From positions 1 to 13,660 of the forward strand of contig CAYNRX010000046.1 of the NCBI GenBank assembly GCA_964399965.1: a stretch of 13,660 nucleotides of DNA, read 5' to 3'. Made by a program: the position numbers and the translations under genes. Positions within the stretch are counted from its first letter, which is position 1; every line of letters starts with the position of its first letter. Below, piece by piece: positions 1 to 6,174 of the stretch. A model generated the notes under the pieces. The model saw only the letters and a list, made by a program, of their open reading frames with translations, had not been told where the DNA came from and made no database searches. This DNA is from UBA1381 sp964399965 (GTDB taxonomy: Bacteria > Bacillota > Clostridia > UBA1381).

Positions 1-21
1 CATGTCGTCAAAAATTGATTG

Positions 22-100
22 GAATTCGAGGGTTTCACCCTCGAGCTCCCAAGAATAAGGAAATAATTGTAAAACGCTTTCGCGTTTTGCAATTATCTAA
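22..100 (+). repeat. Two-hairpin palindromic repeat, copy 1
   Basis: Non-coding element upstream of nusB made of two stem-loops. The first (22-48) has an 8-bp core stem TCGAGGGT/ACCCTCGA with a TTC loop, and weaker outer pairs that bring it to 27 nt. The second (about 62-97) pairs ATAATTGTAAAACGC with GCGTTTTGCAATTAT across a TTTC loop, with one U-G pair. Positions 57-100 recur, inverted, at 7339-7382 with 42 of 44 bases identical. The second copy also has a 27-nt hairpin at about the same distance (8 versus 9 nt), although that hairpin's sequence is different. This resembles a REP-type dispersed palindrome. A terminator for the gene upstream of the window is possible, but there is no U-tract. 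Confidence 0.75.
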
Positions 101-130
101 TCTGATCTATAATAAGGAGAGGAACAGCCA

Positions 131-541
131 ATGAAAAAGCAGTCGAGAAGCGAAGCAAGACGCGAGGCGTTTTCGCTAATATTTCAGATGAATCAGCAAA
201 AGGACACGATGGAGGAGCTTGTCAAGGAGCTGGGAGAAGAAAAGCCGGAATGCCTGGATAATATGGAATATATAAGGGCAGTCGTTTTGGGTGTTATGGA
301 AAGGGAAGAAGAGCTTGAAGACATAATAAGAAAAAGCCTTACGACTGCCTGGAGCATTGATCGCATAAACAAGGTGCCGTTGGCCGTTTTAAAGCTGGCA
401 GTCTATGAGATGAAATACATGGATGACGTGCCGCCCAAGGTGGCGATAAACGAGGCGGTCAATATCGTCAAGGAATATGGCGACCCGCAGGCCGCCGCGT
501 TCGTAAACGGTGTATTGGCAGGAGCTCTGGAAAAAATATGA
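131..541 (+). CDS. nusB: Transcription antitermination factor NusB
   Basis: NusB binds boxA RNA with NusE (S10) and takes part in rRNA antitermination in the cytoplasm. The 136-residue protein has the usual NusB length. It opens with the RSEARREAFSLIFQM type of N-terminus and carries the conserved C-terminal block with INKVPLAVLKLAVYEM, PPKVAINEAVNIVKEYG and AAAFVNGVLA. The start is fixed by AAGGAGAGG at 114-122, 8 nt before ATG. It heads a plus-strand cluster and its last codon overlaps the next start by 4 nt (ATGA), indicating translational coupling. nusB beside xseA, xseB and ispA is a common Clostridia arrangement. The only oddity is the palindromic repeat directly upstream, leaving about 14 nt between that repeat and the ribosome binding site. 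Confidence 0.96.
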   Translation: MKKQSRSEARREAFSLIFQMNQQKDTMEELVKELGEEKPECLDNMEYIRAVVLGVMEREEELEDIIRKSLTTAWSIDRINKVPLAVLKLAVYEMKYMDDVPPKVAINEAVNIVKEYGDPQAAAFVNGVLAGALEKI

Positions 542-1464
542 CCTGGCTGGGGATAGATACAAGCAATTATACTACATCTCTGGCAGTGGTGTCAGAGGAG
601 GGGATAGTACAAAAGCGCAGGCTTTTGAGAGTTCCTGAAGGAGCGCGGGGACTGCGTCAGAGCAGCGCGCTTTTTGAACATATAAAAAATCTTCCGCATT
701 TGTGGAAGGAACTGCTTTCAGAGACTGATCCCTCAAAAATATGCGCCGTAGGGGTGAGTGGCAGGCCGCGAAATGCCGAAGGCTCGTATATGCCGGTATT
801 CCTGGCAGGGGAGCTGGCGGCGGAAATGATCAGCGGAGCGTTGAAAAAGCCGCTTTACCGCTTCAGCCATCAAGACGGGCATATCATGGCCGGGATATAT
901 ACTGGCGGATTTTTTGAGCTTCTTAAAAAGCGTTTTATAAGCGTCCATCTTTCGGGCGGGACGACAGAAATACTACTGACGAGATATAACGGGCATGGTT
1001 TTGATAACGAGATAATAGGCGGCACAAAAGATATTTCGGCCGGGCAGCTTATAGACCGCGTGGGCGTTAAGCTGGGGTTATCGTTCCCCTGCGGGCGCGC
1101 GTTGGAGGAGTTGGCTGCGGATAGAGGAGTGAAGCTGCCGGTAAGCGTGAGCGGCGCATATATGAATTTTTCAGGCGCGGAAACGAGGGCTTATCAGCTG
1201 GCAGAATCAGCGGAGCCGGCAGGACTTGCGCACGGAGTGCTGGAGGCGGTCGGCCGGACTCTTTATAAGGCTTTAAAATATGCGGCCGTAGAATATGCGG
1301 CCGAGGACGTCCTAATAGTCGGCGGAGTGGCCTCCAATAAGATCATCAGGGAAATGCTAGGCAGTCTCGGCGTCCGGCTTTATTTTGCCGAACCGCAGTA
1401 TTCGACCGATAACGCTGTCGGTATTGCTGCGCTGGCGAAGGAAGGATATTCAAATGGATATTAA
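538..1464 (+). CDS. TsaD/Kae1-like domain protein (paralogue of the t6A enzyme)
   Basis: ASKHA-fold protein of 308 residues related to TsaD/Kae1, the enzyme of tRNA t6A synthesis (formerly Gcp, peptidase M22). Visible landmarks are GIDTSNYTTSLAVV at the N-terminus, a metal-binding type HxxxH (H111, H115), a phosphate-loop type LSGGTTE at 138-144, GGTKDISAGQLIDRVG at 161-176, GGVASN at 262-267 and STDNAVGIA at 289-297 with a likely third metal ligand, D291. It is shorter than typical TsaD (about 340) and has SGGTTE instead of SGGHT, so it is probably the Clostridia paralogue found between nusB and xseA, not tsaD itself. It overlaps nusB by 4 nt and xseA by 11 nt. Its function is unknown; the retained metal ligands argue that it is not simply decayed. 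Confidence 0.82.
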   Translation: MTWLGIDTSNYTTSLAVVSEEGIVQKRRLLRVPEGARGLRQSSALFEHIKNLPHLWKELLSETDPSKICAVGVSGRPRNAEGSYMPVFLAGELAAEMISGALKKPLYRFSHQDGHIMAGIYTGGFFELLKKRFISVHLSGGTTEILLTRYNGHGFDNEIIGGTKDISAGQLIDRVGVKLGLSFPCGRALEELAADRGVKLPVSVSGAYMNFSGAETRAYQLAESAEPAGLAHGVLEAVGRTLYKALKYAAVEYAAEDVLIVGGVASNKIIREMLGSLGVRLYFAEPQYSTDNAVGIAALAKEGYSNGY

Positions 1465-2632
1465 AGTAGCTACAGTCAGCCAGATAAACGGATATATAAA
1501 GAAGATTTTAGATCACAACCAGATACTGAACCAAGTATGGATAAAAGGCGAGATATCCAATTTTAAGCATCATTATTCGGGACATATGTATATAACGCTC
1601 AAGGACGACGGCGGCATTTTAAAAGCGGTGATGTTCAGGAGTGCCGCTAACACGCTTACGTTCGAGCCGCAGGACGGTATGCGTGTGCTTGCGCGCGGAC
1701 GAATAAGCGTATACGAGGCAGGCGGTGCGTATCAGCTTTATATAGAAGAAATGATACCGGATGGCGTCGGTGAGCTTTATATCGCGTATGAGCAGCTAAA
1801 AAAACGGTTGGAGGAAGAAGGACTGTTTGACCCGGCGCATAAAAAGCCGATACCGCGTTTCCCGGAAACGGTAGGAGTTGTAACAGCGCCTACCGGGGCG
1901 GCAGTGCGGGATATAATAAACGTGATATCGCGCCGTTACCCGTATGCAGAGATAATAATTTCCCCGGCACAGGTCCAGGGGAATAAGGCGTCGGAGTCGA
2001 TAGTGCGGGCAATACGGTATTTCAATAAGAACGATCTGGCAGATGTGCTGATAGTCGGACGCGGCGGCGGTTCTATAGAAGATCTGTGGGCGTTCAATGA
2101 GGAAAATACGGCCAGAGCCATTTATGAGTCAAGAATACCGGTGATATCGGCCGTTGGACATGAGACTGATTTTACTATCGCAGATTTTGTAGCCGATCTG
2201 CGCGCGCCCACGCCGTCTGCGGCCGCTGAAATAGCCGTGCCCTCGCAGCTGGAACTGAAGTCGCAGATAGCGGGCTGCCAAACGCGGCTATACAGCGCGA
2301 TGGCTAAGGGAATAGAGCTAAGGCGTATGCGGGTATCTCACGCGGTTATGCGTGATCCGCGGGAGAGGTTCGGCGATGAACGTCAGAGGATAGACCATTT
2401 AACGAAGCGTCTTGAGCAGTCGTATCGAATCGGTGAGATGAATTGTAAAAAACGCCTTTCCCAGCTTTGCGGAAAGCTTGACGCCCTAAGCCCGTTGTCG
2501 GTAATGGCGCGAGGTTACGCGATACCGATGGAGGAAGACGGAACGGTTATAAGGAGCGTGGATGCGCTGGTGAGCGGGAAGGAGTTTTCGCTCCGGCTGC
2601 ATGACGGAGCAAAGGAATGCGTAGTGAAATAG
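1454..2632 (+). CDS. xseA: Exonuclease VII large subunit
   Basis: XseA is the catalytic large subunit of exonuclease VII, which degrades single-stranded DNA from both ends into oligonucleotides. The ATG at 1454 gives 392 residues starting MDIKVATVSQINGYIKK. The open frame extends to 1385, but that would overlap the upstream gene by 80 nt instead of 11. The N-terminal OB fold is seen in VWIKGEISNFKHHYSGHMYITLKD (two stretches around residues 27-50). The catalytic domain shows VGVVTAPTGAAVRDI, GRGGGSIEDLWAFNEE and GHETDFTIADFVAD followed by RAPTPSAAAE. A helical, basic C-terminal region follows, as expected. Isoleucine is ATA in 27 of 35 codons. xseB follows after 12 nt. Confidence 0.95.
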   Translation: MDIKVATVSQINGYIKKILDHNQILNQVWIKGEISNFKHHYSGHMYITLKDDGGILKAVMFRSAANTLTFEPQDGMRVLARGRISVYEAGGAYQLYIEEMIPDGVGELYIAYEQLKKRLEEEGLFDPAHKKPIPRFPETVGVVTAPTGAAVRDIINVISRRYPYAEIIISPAQVQGNKASESIVRAIRYFNKNDLADVLIVGRGGGSIEDLWAFNEENTARAIYESRIPVISAVGHETDFTIADFVADLRAPTPSAAAEIAVPSQLELKSQIAGCQTRLYSAMAKGIELRRMRVSHAVMRDPRERFGDERQRIDHLTKRLEQSYRIGEMNCKKRLSQLCGKLDALSPLSVMARGYAIPMEEDGTVIRSVDALVSGKEFSLRLHDGAKECVVK

Positions 2633-2644
2633 GAGGAGCGTTAG

Positions 2645-2860
2645 ATGAAATTTGAGGAAGCGGTAAGCGAGCTTGAGGGGATAGTGAAGAAGCTTGAGCA
2701 GGGCGATTCGACGCTTGAGGAGTCGCTTGAGCTTTTTGAAAGAGGTATAAAGCTGTCCAAAAGCTGTCAGAAGATGCTTGATGAAGCAGAAAAACGGGTA
2801 TCGGTGTTGGCGGTAAGGGATAACGAAGTCGTAAAAGAACCTTTTGAAACAGAGGAATAA
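2645..2860 (+). CDS. xseB: Exonuclease VII small subunit
   Basis: XseB is the small helical subunit that binds XseA in exonuclease VII. The 71-residue protein has the family length and hallmark sequence: FEEAVSELEGIVKKLEQG at residues 3-20, then STLEESLELFERGIKL and an SCQKMLDEAEKRV block. The start is preceded by AGGAGG at 2632-2637, 7 nt before ATG. It lies between xseA and the prenyl synthase gene, 12 and 5 nt away. Nothing is unusual about it. Confidence 0.95.
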   Translation: MKFEEAVSELEGIVKKLEQGDSTLEESLELFERGIKLSKSCQKMLDEAEKRVSVLAVRDNEVVKEPFETEE

Positions 2861-2865
2861 GGATT

Positions 2866-3741
2866 ATGAAAGAACAGCTAAAACAAGATATAAAGATAAT
2901 AGAGGACGCACTCGATAAATATGTGGCGCAAAAGGATAATCTGCAATCCAGCATATACCGGGCTATGCGCTACAGCCTTTTGGCTGGAGGAAAAAGGCTG
3001 CGGCCGGTACTTGTGATAGAAACGGGGAAGATGTGCAAAGGGAAGGTAGAAGAACTGCTGCCGTTTGCTTGTGCGATGGAGATGATACACACTTATTCGC
3101 TGATACATGATGATCTGCCGGCGATGGACAACGATGAGCTGCGCCGCGGCAGACCTACAAACCATATACAATTCGGCGAGGCAGAGGCTATATTGGCAGG
3201 CGATGCGCTTTTGAACCGGGCATTTGAGATCGTGTCGGAGGAGCCGGGGAAGGATCCGGCAAGGACGCTCAAGGCGATATCGATCCTTGCCGCCTCATCG
3301 GGAACGGAGGGCATGATAGGCGGACAGGTGATAGACCTGGAAAGCGAGGGCAAACGTATAGATGCTGATGTGCTTAAAACGCTTCATGCGCTTAAAACGG
3401 GGGCGATAATCCGTTCCGCTTGTGTTGTGGGGGCGGTTCTTGCGGGAGCTTCGGAAGAGGAGATACAGGCAGTTGATGAGTTTGCTCTTAATCTGGGGAT
3501 AGCATTCCAGATACAGGATGATATCCTGGACGTATCCGGTGATGAGGATGCGTTGGGTAAGCCGATAGGAAGCGATGCCGACAACGAAAAGAGCACCTAC
3601 GTCACCTTGTTTGGGCTGGAGCGGGCAGCAGAACTTTCTCGGGAGTATACAAATAAGGCGATATCGGCATTAGAGATATTCGGTGATCGGGCGTGCTTTT
3701 TACGTGAGCTGACGCTTAGTCTGTTGGATAGAAATTCATAA
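2866..3741 (+). CDS. ispA: Short-chain polyprenyl (farnesyl/geranylgeranyl) diphosphate synthase
   Basis: Trans-prenyltransferase condensing isopentenyl diphosphate with allylic diphosphates, the step leading to quinone, carotenoid or undecaprenyl precursors. The 291-residue protein shows GGKRLRP at 41-47, the first aspartate-rich motif DDLPAMDND at 82-90 followed by RRGRPTNH, GGQVIDL at 152-158, KTGA at 177-180 and the second aspartate-rich motif QIQDDILD at 215-222. All catalytic aspartates are present. Chain length cannot be set from the sequence alone; bulky residues before the first motif (HTYSLIHDD) fit farnesyl synthases. It starts 5 nt after xseB, in the usual nusB-xse-ispA order. dxs, often the next gene but one in Clostridia, is not found here. 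Confidence 0.92.
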   Translation: MKEQLKQDIKIIEDALDKYVAQKDNLQSSIYRAMRYSLLAGGKRLRPVLVIETGKMCKGKVEELLPFACAMEMIHTYSLIHDDLPAMDNDELRRGRPTNHIQFGEAEAILAGDALLNRAFEIVSEEPGKDPARTLKAISILAASSGTEGMIGGQVIDLESEGKRIDADVLKTLHALKTGAIIRSACVVGAVLAGASEEEIQAVDEFALNLGIAFQIQDDILDVSGDEDALGKPIGSDADNEKSTYVTLFGLERAAELSREYTNKAISALEIFGDRACFLRELTLSLLDRNS

Positions 3742-3760
3742 GCTGAAGGGAAGATTTGCA

Positions 3761-4210
3761 TTGAGATACTGGACGGAATTTATCGACAACGGTGTTTTGG
3801 GAACTGCTGCGCTCGGCTGGCTTATTGCGCAGATACTTAAGGTCATATTCGTGTTCGTGACGCAGAAAAAGCTGGATATGGCAAGGATAGTGGGAGCCGG
3901 AGGTATGCCCAGCTCGCATTCGGCTTTTGTAACATCGTTGTGCACCTCGATCGGTTTGGTGGATGGCTTTGATTCTACGCTGTTTGCACTGAGCTTTGGC
4001 ATTGCCGCTGTAGTGATGTATGATGCAGCCGGTGTGCGGCGTGCTGCCGGACAGCAGGCGCAGGTGCTGAATAAGATGATAGACGAATGGGGTCACGGCG
4101 ATTTTACGTCTGCGGAAACGAGACTAAAGGAGCTTCTGGGACATACGCCGATAGAAGTTATTGCCGGAGCTGTATTGGGGATCATCATTGCCGTGATACG
4201 GTTTGCTTGA
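3761..4210 (+). CDS. Divergent PAP2 family membrane protein (DUF212)
   Basis: Small integral membrane protein of 149 residues in the DUF212/YuiD family, distantly related to PAP2 phosphatases. It shows GGMPSSHSAFV at 48-57, YDAAGVRRAAG at 87-97 and LGHTPIEVIAG at 126-136, the three family motifs. Hydrophobic stretches lie near residues 14-33, 55-67, 74-88 and 132-147. The start is TTG at 3761, chosen because the family N-terminus begins just before the first membrane segment and AAGGGAAG lies upstream at 3746-3753. It sits 19 nt after ispA, and the pairing with a prenyl diphosphate synthase is recurrent in Clostridia, suggesting a lipid-carrier role (inference). No convincing terminator is seen in the 100 nt after it. 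Confidence 0.88.
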   Translation: MRYWTEFIDNGVLGTAALGWLIAQILKVIFVFVTQKKLDMARIVGAGGMPSSHSAFVTSLCTSIGLVDGFDSTLFALSFGIAAVVMYDAAGVRRAAGQQAQVLNKMIDEWGHGDFTSAETRLKELLGHTPIEVIAGAVLGIIIAVIRFA

Positions 4211-4312
4211 ATAGAGACGTGGAGAATAGCGTTATTTAAGCGCCGTATCCGGCAGGGGACGGAATATTATGCGATATGTACGGGGTTTTTGAGGTATTTT
4301 TCAAAAAAGGTA

Positions 4313-4341
4313 TTGACAAAAGGAGATTTGTATGGTAAAAT
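4313..4341 (+). promoter_or_regulatory. Promoter of tRNA-Leu
   Basis: Consensus -35 TTGACA (4313-4318), 17-nt spacer and -10 TAAAAT (4336-4341), preceded by an extended -10 TG (4333-4334). Transcription should begin near 4348, about 15 nt before the mature tRNA 5' end. This is the strongest sigma-A-type promoter in the window. Confidence 0.85.
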
Positions 4342-4362
4342 TATCACTGTTGAACACAGAAT

Positions 4363-4449
4363 GCCGATGTGGTGGAATTGGCAGACGCGCTGGACTCAAA
4401 ATCCAGTGGTAGCGATACCGTGACGGTTCGACCCCGTCCATCGGCACCA
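4363..4449 (+). tRNA. tRNA-Leu (anticodon CAA)
   Basis: An 87-nt class II tRNA. Acceptor stem GCCGATG pairs with CATCGGC, followed by discriminator A and encoded CCA. The anticodon stem CTGGA/TCCAG encloses the loop CTCAAAA, so the anticodon is CAA (reads UUG). A long variable arm (GGTA/TACC) is present, as expected for tRNA-Leu. The T arm is GACGG-TTCGACC-CCGTC. It has its own promoter upstream and a terminator immediately downstream. Confidence 0.96.
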
Positions 4450-4452
4450 AAT

Positions 4453-4478
4453 AAAAAAGCGGCATGGCCGCTTTTTTT
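4453..4478 (+). terminator. Intrinsic terminator after tRNA-Leu
   Basis: Stem GCGGC/GCCGC with an ATG loop at 4459-4471, preceded by six A (4453-4458) and followed by seven T (4472-4478). The A and T tracts can extend the stem. It begins 4 nt after the tRNA, so it closes the tRNA transcript. The GNAT gene has no visible promoter of its own in the 37 nt after it and may depend on read-through. Confidence 0.88.
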
Positions 4479-4515
4479 GTTGCCCGTTGAATGCAGAGGA
4501 AAGGAGATACATGGT

Positions 4516-5022
4516 ATGCCGGAAATAAGAAGAGCAAAAACGAACGAAGATGTCAAGGAGATAGCCGCCTTGGGAGCAGCTGTTTGGAACGAGCACTATA
4601 CGCCGATAATAGGCAAGGAACAGGTGGACTATATGATAGATAAATTCCAGTCGGAAAAGGCCATAAGTGAAGCGATACAAAATGATGGCTACATATATTA
4701 TGGCGTTTACGATGGCAGCAGACTGGCCGGATATTGCGGGATATGTCCGGAGGAGGACGGGGTGGTGTTTTTGAGTAAACTCTACGTTGACAAGGAATAC
4801 CGGGGGAGAGGAATATCAAGGCTGTTTCTGGAAAATATCCTGACCGAATTACCGGATACCGAAAGAATATATCTTACCGTCAACAAAAATAATTCTTCTT
4901 CGATAGCGGTTTATGAACATTTGGGCTTTAAAAAGGTGCGCGAAGAAAAGACCGATATCGGCGGCGGATTTTTTATGGACGATGATATCATGGAATACGA
5001 GCCGGCGAAAAAAAGTCTGTAA
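4516..5022 (+). CDS. GNAT family N-acetyltransferase
   Basis: Gcn5-related acetyltransferase of 168 residues, transferring acetyl from acetyl-CoA to an unknown amine. Motif A is clear: FLSKLYVDKEYRGRGISRL at residues 90-108, with the R/Q-x-x-G-x-G acetyl-CoA loop as YRGRGIS. Motif B is seen as IYLTVNKNNSSSIAVYEHLGF, including the usual N..A..Y..xGF pattern. The ATG at 4516 follows AAAGGAGA with about 8 nt spacing; an earlier in-frame extension would run back through the tRNA. Isoleucine is ATA in 12 of 15 codons, matching the housekeeping genes. Its last eight codons and 3' flank form the left copy of the 54-bp repeat that recurs at the window's right end. The substrate cannot be predicted. 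Confidence 0.9.
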   Translation: MPEIRRAKTNEDVKEIAALGAAVWNEHYTPIIGKEQVDYMIDKFQSEKAISEAIQNDGYIYYGVYDGSRLAGYCGICPEEDGVVFLSKLYVDKEYRGRGISRLFLENILTELPDTERIYLTVNKNNSSSIAVYEHLGFKKVREEKTDIGGGFFMDDDIMEYEPAKKSL

Positions 5023-5051
5023 ATTTGAAGCCTTCTGTGGTAGAATATAAT
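4998..5051 (+). repeat. 54-bp direct repeat, left copy
   Basis: Matches 13605-13658 in the same orientation at an offset of 8607, with mismatches only at 5004 (G versus T) and 5027 (G versus A), 52 of 54 identical. Similarity stops abruptly on the left at 4997/13604. The copy covers the GNAT codons for EPAKKSL, its stop, and 29 nt of 3' flank ending in TATAAT. It marks the left edge of the region whose codon use differs. Confidence 0.9.
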
Positions 5052-5066
5052 CAAACCACAGGTTTC

Positions 5067-5095
5067 TTGTTTATTTCAGATTTTTATAGTATAAT
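5067..5095 (+). promoter_or_regulatory. Promoter of the LysR gene
   Basis: -35 TTGTTT (5067-5072), 17-nt spacer, -10 TATAAT (5090-5095), giving a start near 5102 and a leader of about 33 nt before ATG. A dyad CTGTGGT (5035-5041) / ACCACAG (5055-5061) lies just upstream and could be an operator or a terminator for the GNAT transcript. A second TATAAT at 5046-5051 with TTTGAA 16 nt upstream is an alternative. Confidence 0.6.
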
Positions 5096-5134
5096 GTAGC
5101 TAGTCATTTTACGCACAGAGCAGGAGGCGTTGAT

Positions 5135-6028
5135 ATGTATAACAAACATTTGGAAACATTTATCGTCGTTGCAGATATGGGGAGCTTTTCAAAAGCCGCG
5201 GACGTTTTATACATATCTTCCACCGCAGTTATCAAGCAAATAAACCTTTTGGAACAGGAGCTTGGCTTACAGCTGTTTGAACGAACACATCGGGGGATCG
5301 TACTCACAAAGGCTGGACGCTCCATTTACGGTGACGCAAAATATATGATACAGTATGCGAAGGATTCCATTACCCGTGCGTACAACGCCATGCAGGGAGA
5401 AGAAAAGATCATACGGATCGGCAGTTCCCTGATGACGCCGGCGCAGTTTATTTTGGAGCTTTGGCCGAAAATCAAGCAATCGTGTCCAGATATGAAATTT
5501 CAGATGGTTCCATTTGAAAATACCCCTGAAAATGCCCGTGAGATTTTAAAAAATCTCGGCACCAATATTGACATTGTTTCCGGGTGGTTTGATGAAGGCT
5601 TTTTGGATTACCGCGGCTGTGCTGCGCTGAAGCTGGAGGACGAACCTATAAGCTGTGCATTGTCCATCAACCACAAGCTCGCTTTTTGCGAGAAGCTGAA
5701 ACTTACGGATTTGTACGGCGAGACCGTCATGTTGATAAAGCGCGGTTGGAACAGGCACACTGACGCGATCCGGGATAAGCTCTGGGCTGAGCATCCGCAG
5801 ATTCACATTGTTGACGTGCCCTTTTTCAATGTTGATGTTTTTAATCAATGTGAAAGCAGCAATGATATTTTGATTGGGTTTGGAAAATGGCAAAATGTCC
5901 ATCCGCTTCTGCGTATTGTCCCCATTGAATGGGATTACACAATTCCTTTTGGTATCCTGCATTCACCGAACCCTTCCGCTCATGTGTCTGAATTTCTGAA
6001 TGCGGTATCAAAATTATATATCTCATAA
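5135..6028 (+). CDS. LysR family transcriptional regulator
   Basis: DNA-binding regulator of 297 residues, the usual LTTR length. The N-terminal winged helix-turn-helix covers about residues 1-60, including FIVVADMGSFSKAADVLYIS, AVIKQINLLEQELGLQLFER and a GIVLTKAG wing. The rest (about 90-295) is the periplasmic-binding-protein-like effector domain. AGGAGG at 5122-5127, 7 nt before ATG, fixes the start. Unlike many LTTR genes it is not divergent from its presumed targets but lies upstream in the same direction, separated by a strong terminator. Its likely target is the operon starting at 6175, whose upstream region carries AACC/GGTT half-sites. The effector is unknown; an aldehyde or other electrophile is a guess from the neighbours. 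Confidence 0.92.
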   Translation: MYNKHLETFIVVADMGSFSKAADVLYISSTAVIKQINLLEQELGLQLFERTHRGIVLTKAGRSIYGDAKYMIQYAKDSITRAYNAMQGEEKIIRIGSSLMTPAQFILELWPKIKQSCPDMKFQMVPFENTPENAREILKNLGTNIDIVSGWFDEGFLDYRGCAALKLEDEPISCALSINHKLAFCEKLKLTDLYGETVMLIKRGWNRHTDAIRDKLWAEHPQIHIVDVPFFNVDVFNQCESSNDILIGFGKWQNVHPLLRIVPIEWDYTIPFGILHSPNPSAHVSEFLNAVSKLYIS

Positions 6029-6041
6029 AGCATATAAAAGT

Positions 6042-6078
6042 AACGCTGATTTAGGTGAGGCCTGAATCAGCGTTTTTT
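6042..6078 (+). terminator. Intrinsic terminator after the LysR gene
   Basis: A 14-bp stem AACGCTGATTTAGG/CCTGAATCAGCGTT (one U-G pair) with loop TGAGG, running into a T-rich stretch up to 6078. It begins 14 nt after the LysR stop and separates the regulator from the downstream operon. The open frame of the next gene formally extends into it, which argues against that longer start. Confidence 0.92.
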
Positions 6079-6083
6079 GTTCC

Positions 6084-6109
6084 AACCTTTTGGTTTATAC
6101 TGATGAACC
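6084..6109 (+). promoter_or_regulatory. Candidate LysR operator (AACC/GGTT half-sites)
   Basis: Three half-sites: AACC (6084-6087), GGTT (6092-6095) and AACC (6106-6109). They form AACC-N4-GGTT and the larger imperfect dyad GGTTTA-N6-TGAACC (6092-6109), which contains T-N11-A (6095/6107), the LTTR box pattern. The larger dyad is centred about 53 nt upstream of the predicted start. Binding by the upstream LysR protein is inference. Confidence 0.45.
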
Positions 6110-6118
6110 GATCGATAC

Positions 6119-6147
6119 TTCTGTTTCTGCCATGCTCATGTTATAAT
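6119..6147 (+). promoter_or_regulatory. Promoter of the redox operon
   Basis: -10 TATAAT (6142-6147) with an extended -10 TG (6139-6140). The hexamer 17 nt upstream is TTCTGT (6119-6124), a poor -35, as often seen at activator-dependent promoters. Predicted start near 6154, with a leader of about 21 nt. Confidence 0.6.
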
Positions 6148-6174
6148 AAAAATACAGAAAGCGAGGAAAGAACG

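Noticed and set aside
108..113. TATAAT upstream of nusB as a promoter -10
   Set aside because: It lies only 2 nt before the ribosome binding site, so transcripts would start almost at or inside it; the hexamer 17 nt upstream is poor and falls inside the palindromic repeat.
4211..4312. Terminator of the nusB-DUF212 operon
   Set aside because: A GCCG/CGGC mini-dyad and T-runs exist, but no stem directly followed by a T-tract was found.
4369..4515. N-terminal extension of the GNAT gene through the tRNA
   Set aside because: The frame happens to be open, but it reads tRNA-Leu and its terminator. A clear ribosome site precedes ATG 4516.
6055..6174. GTG start at 6055 for the alcohol dehydrogenase
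   Set aside because: It would translate the LysR terminator and the promoter; ATG 6175 has a ribosome site and gives the family N-terminus.
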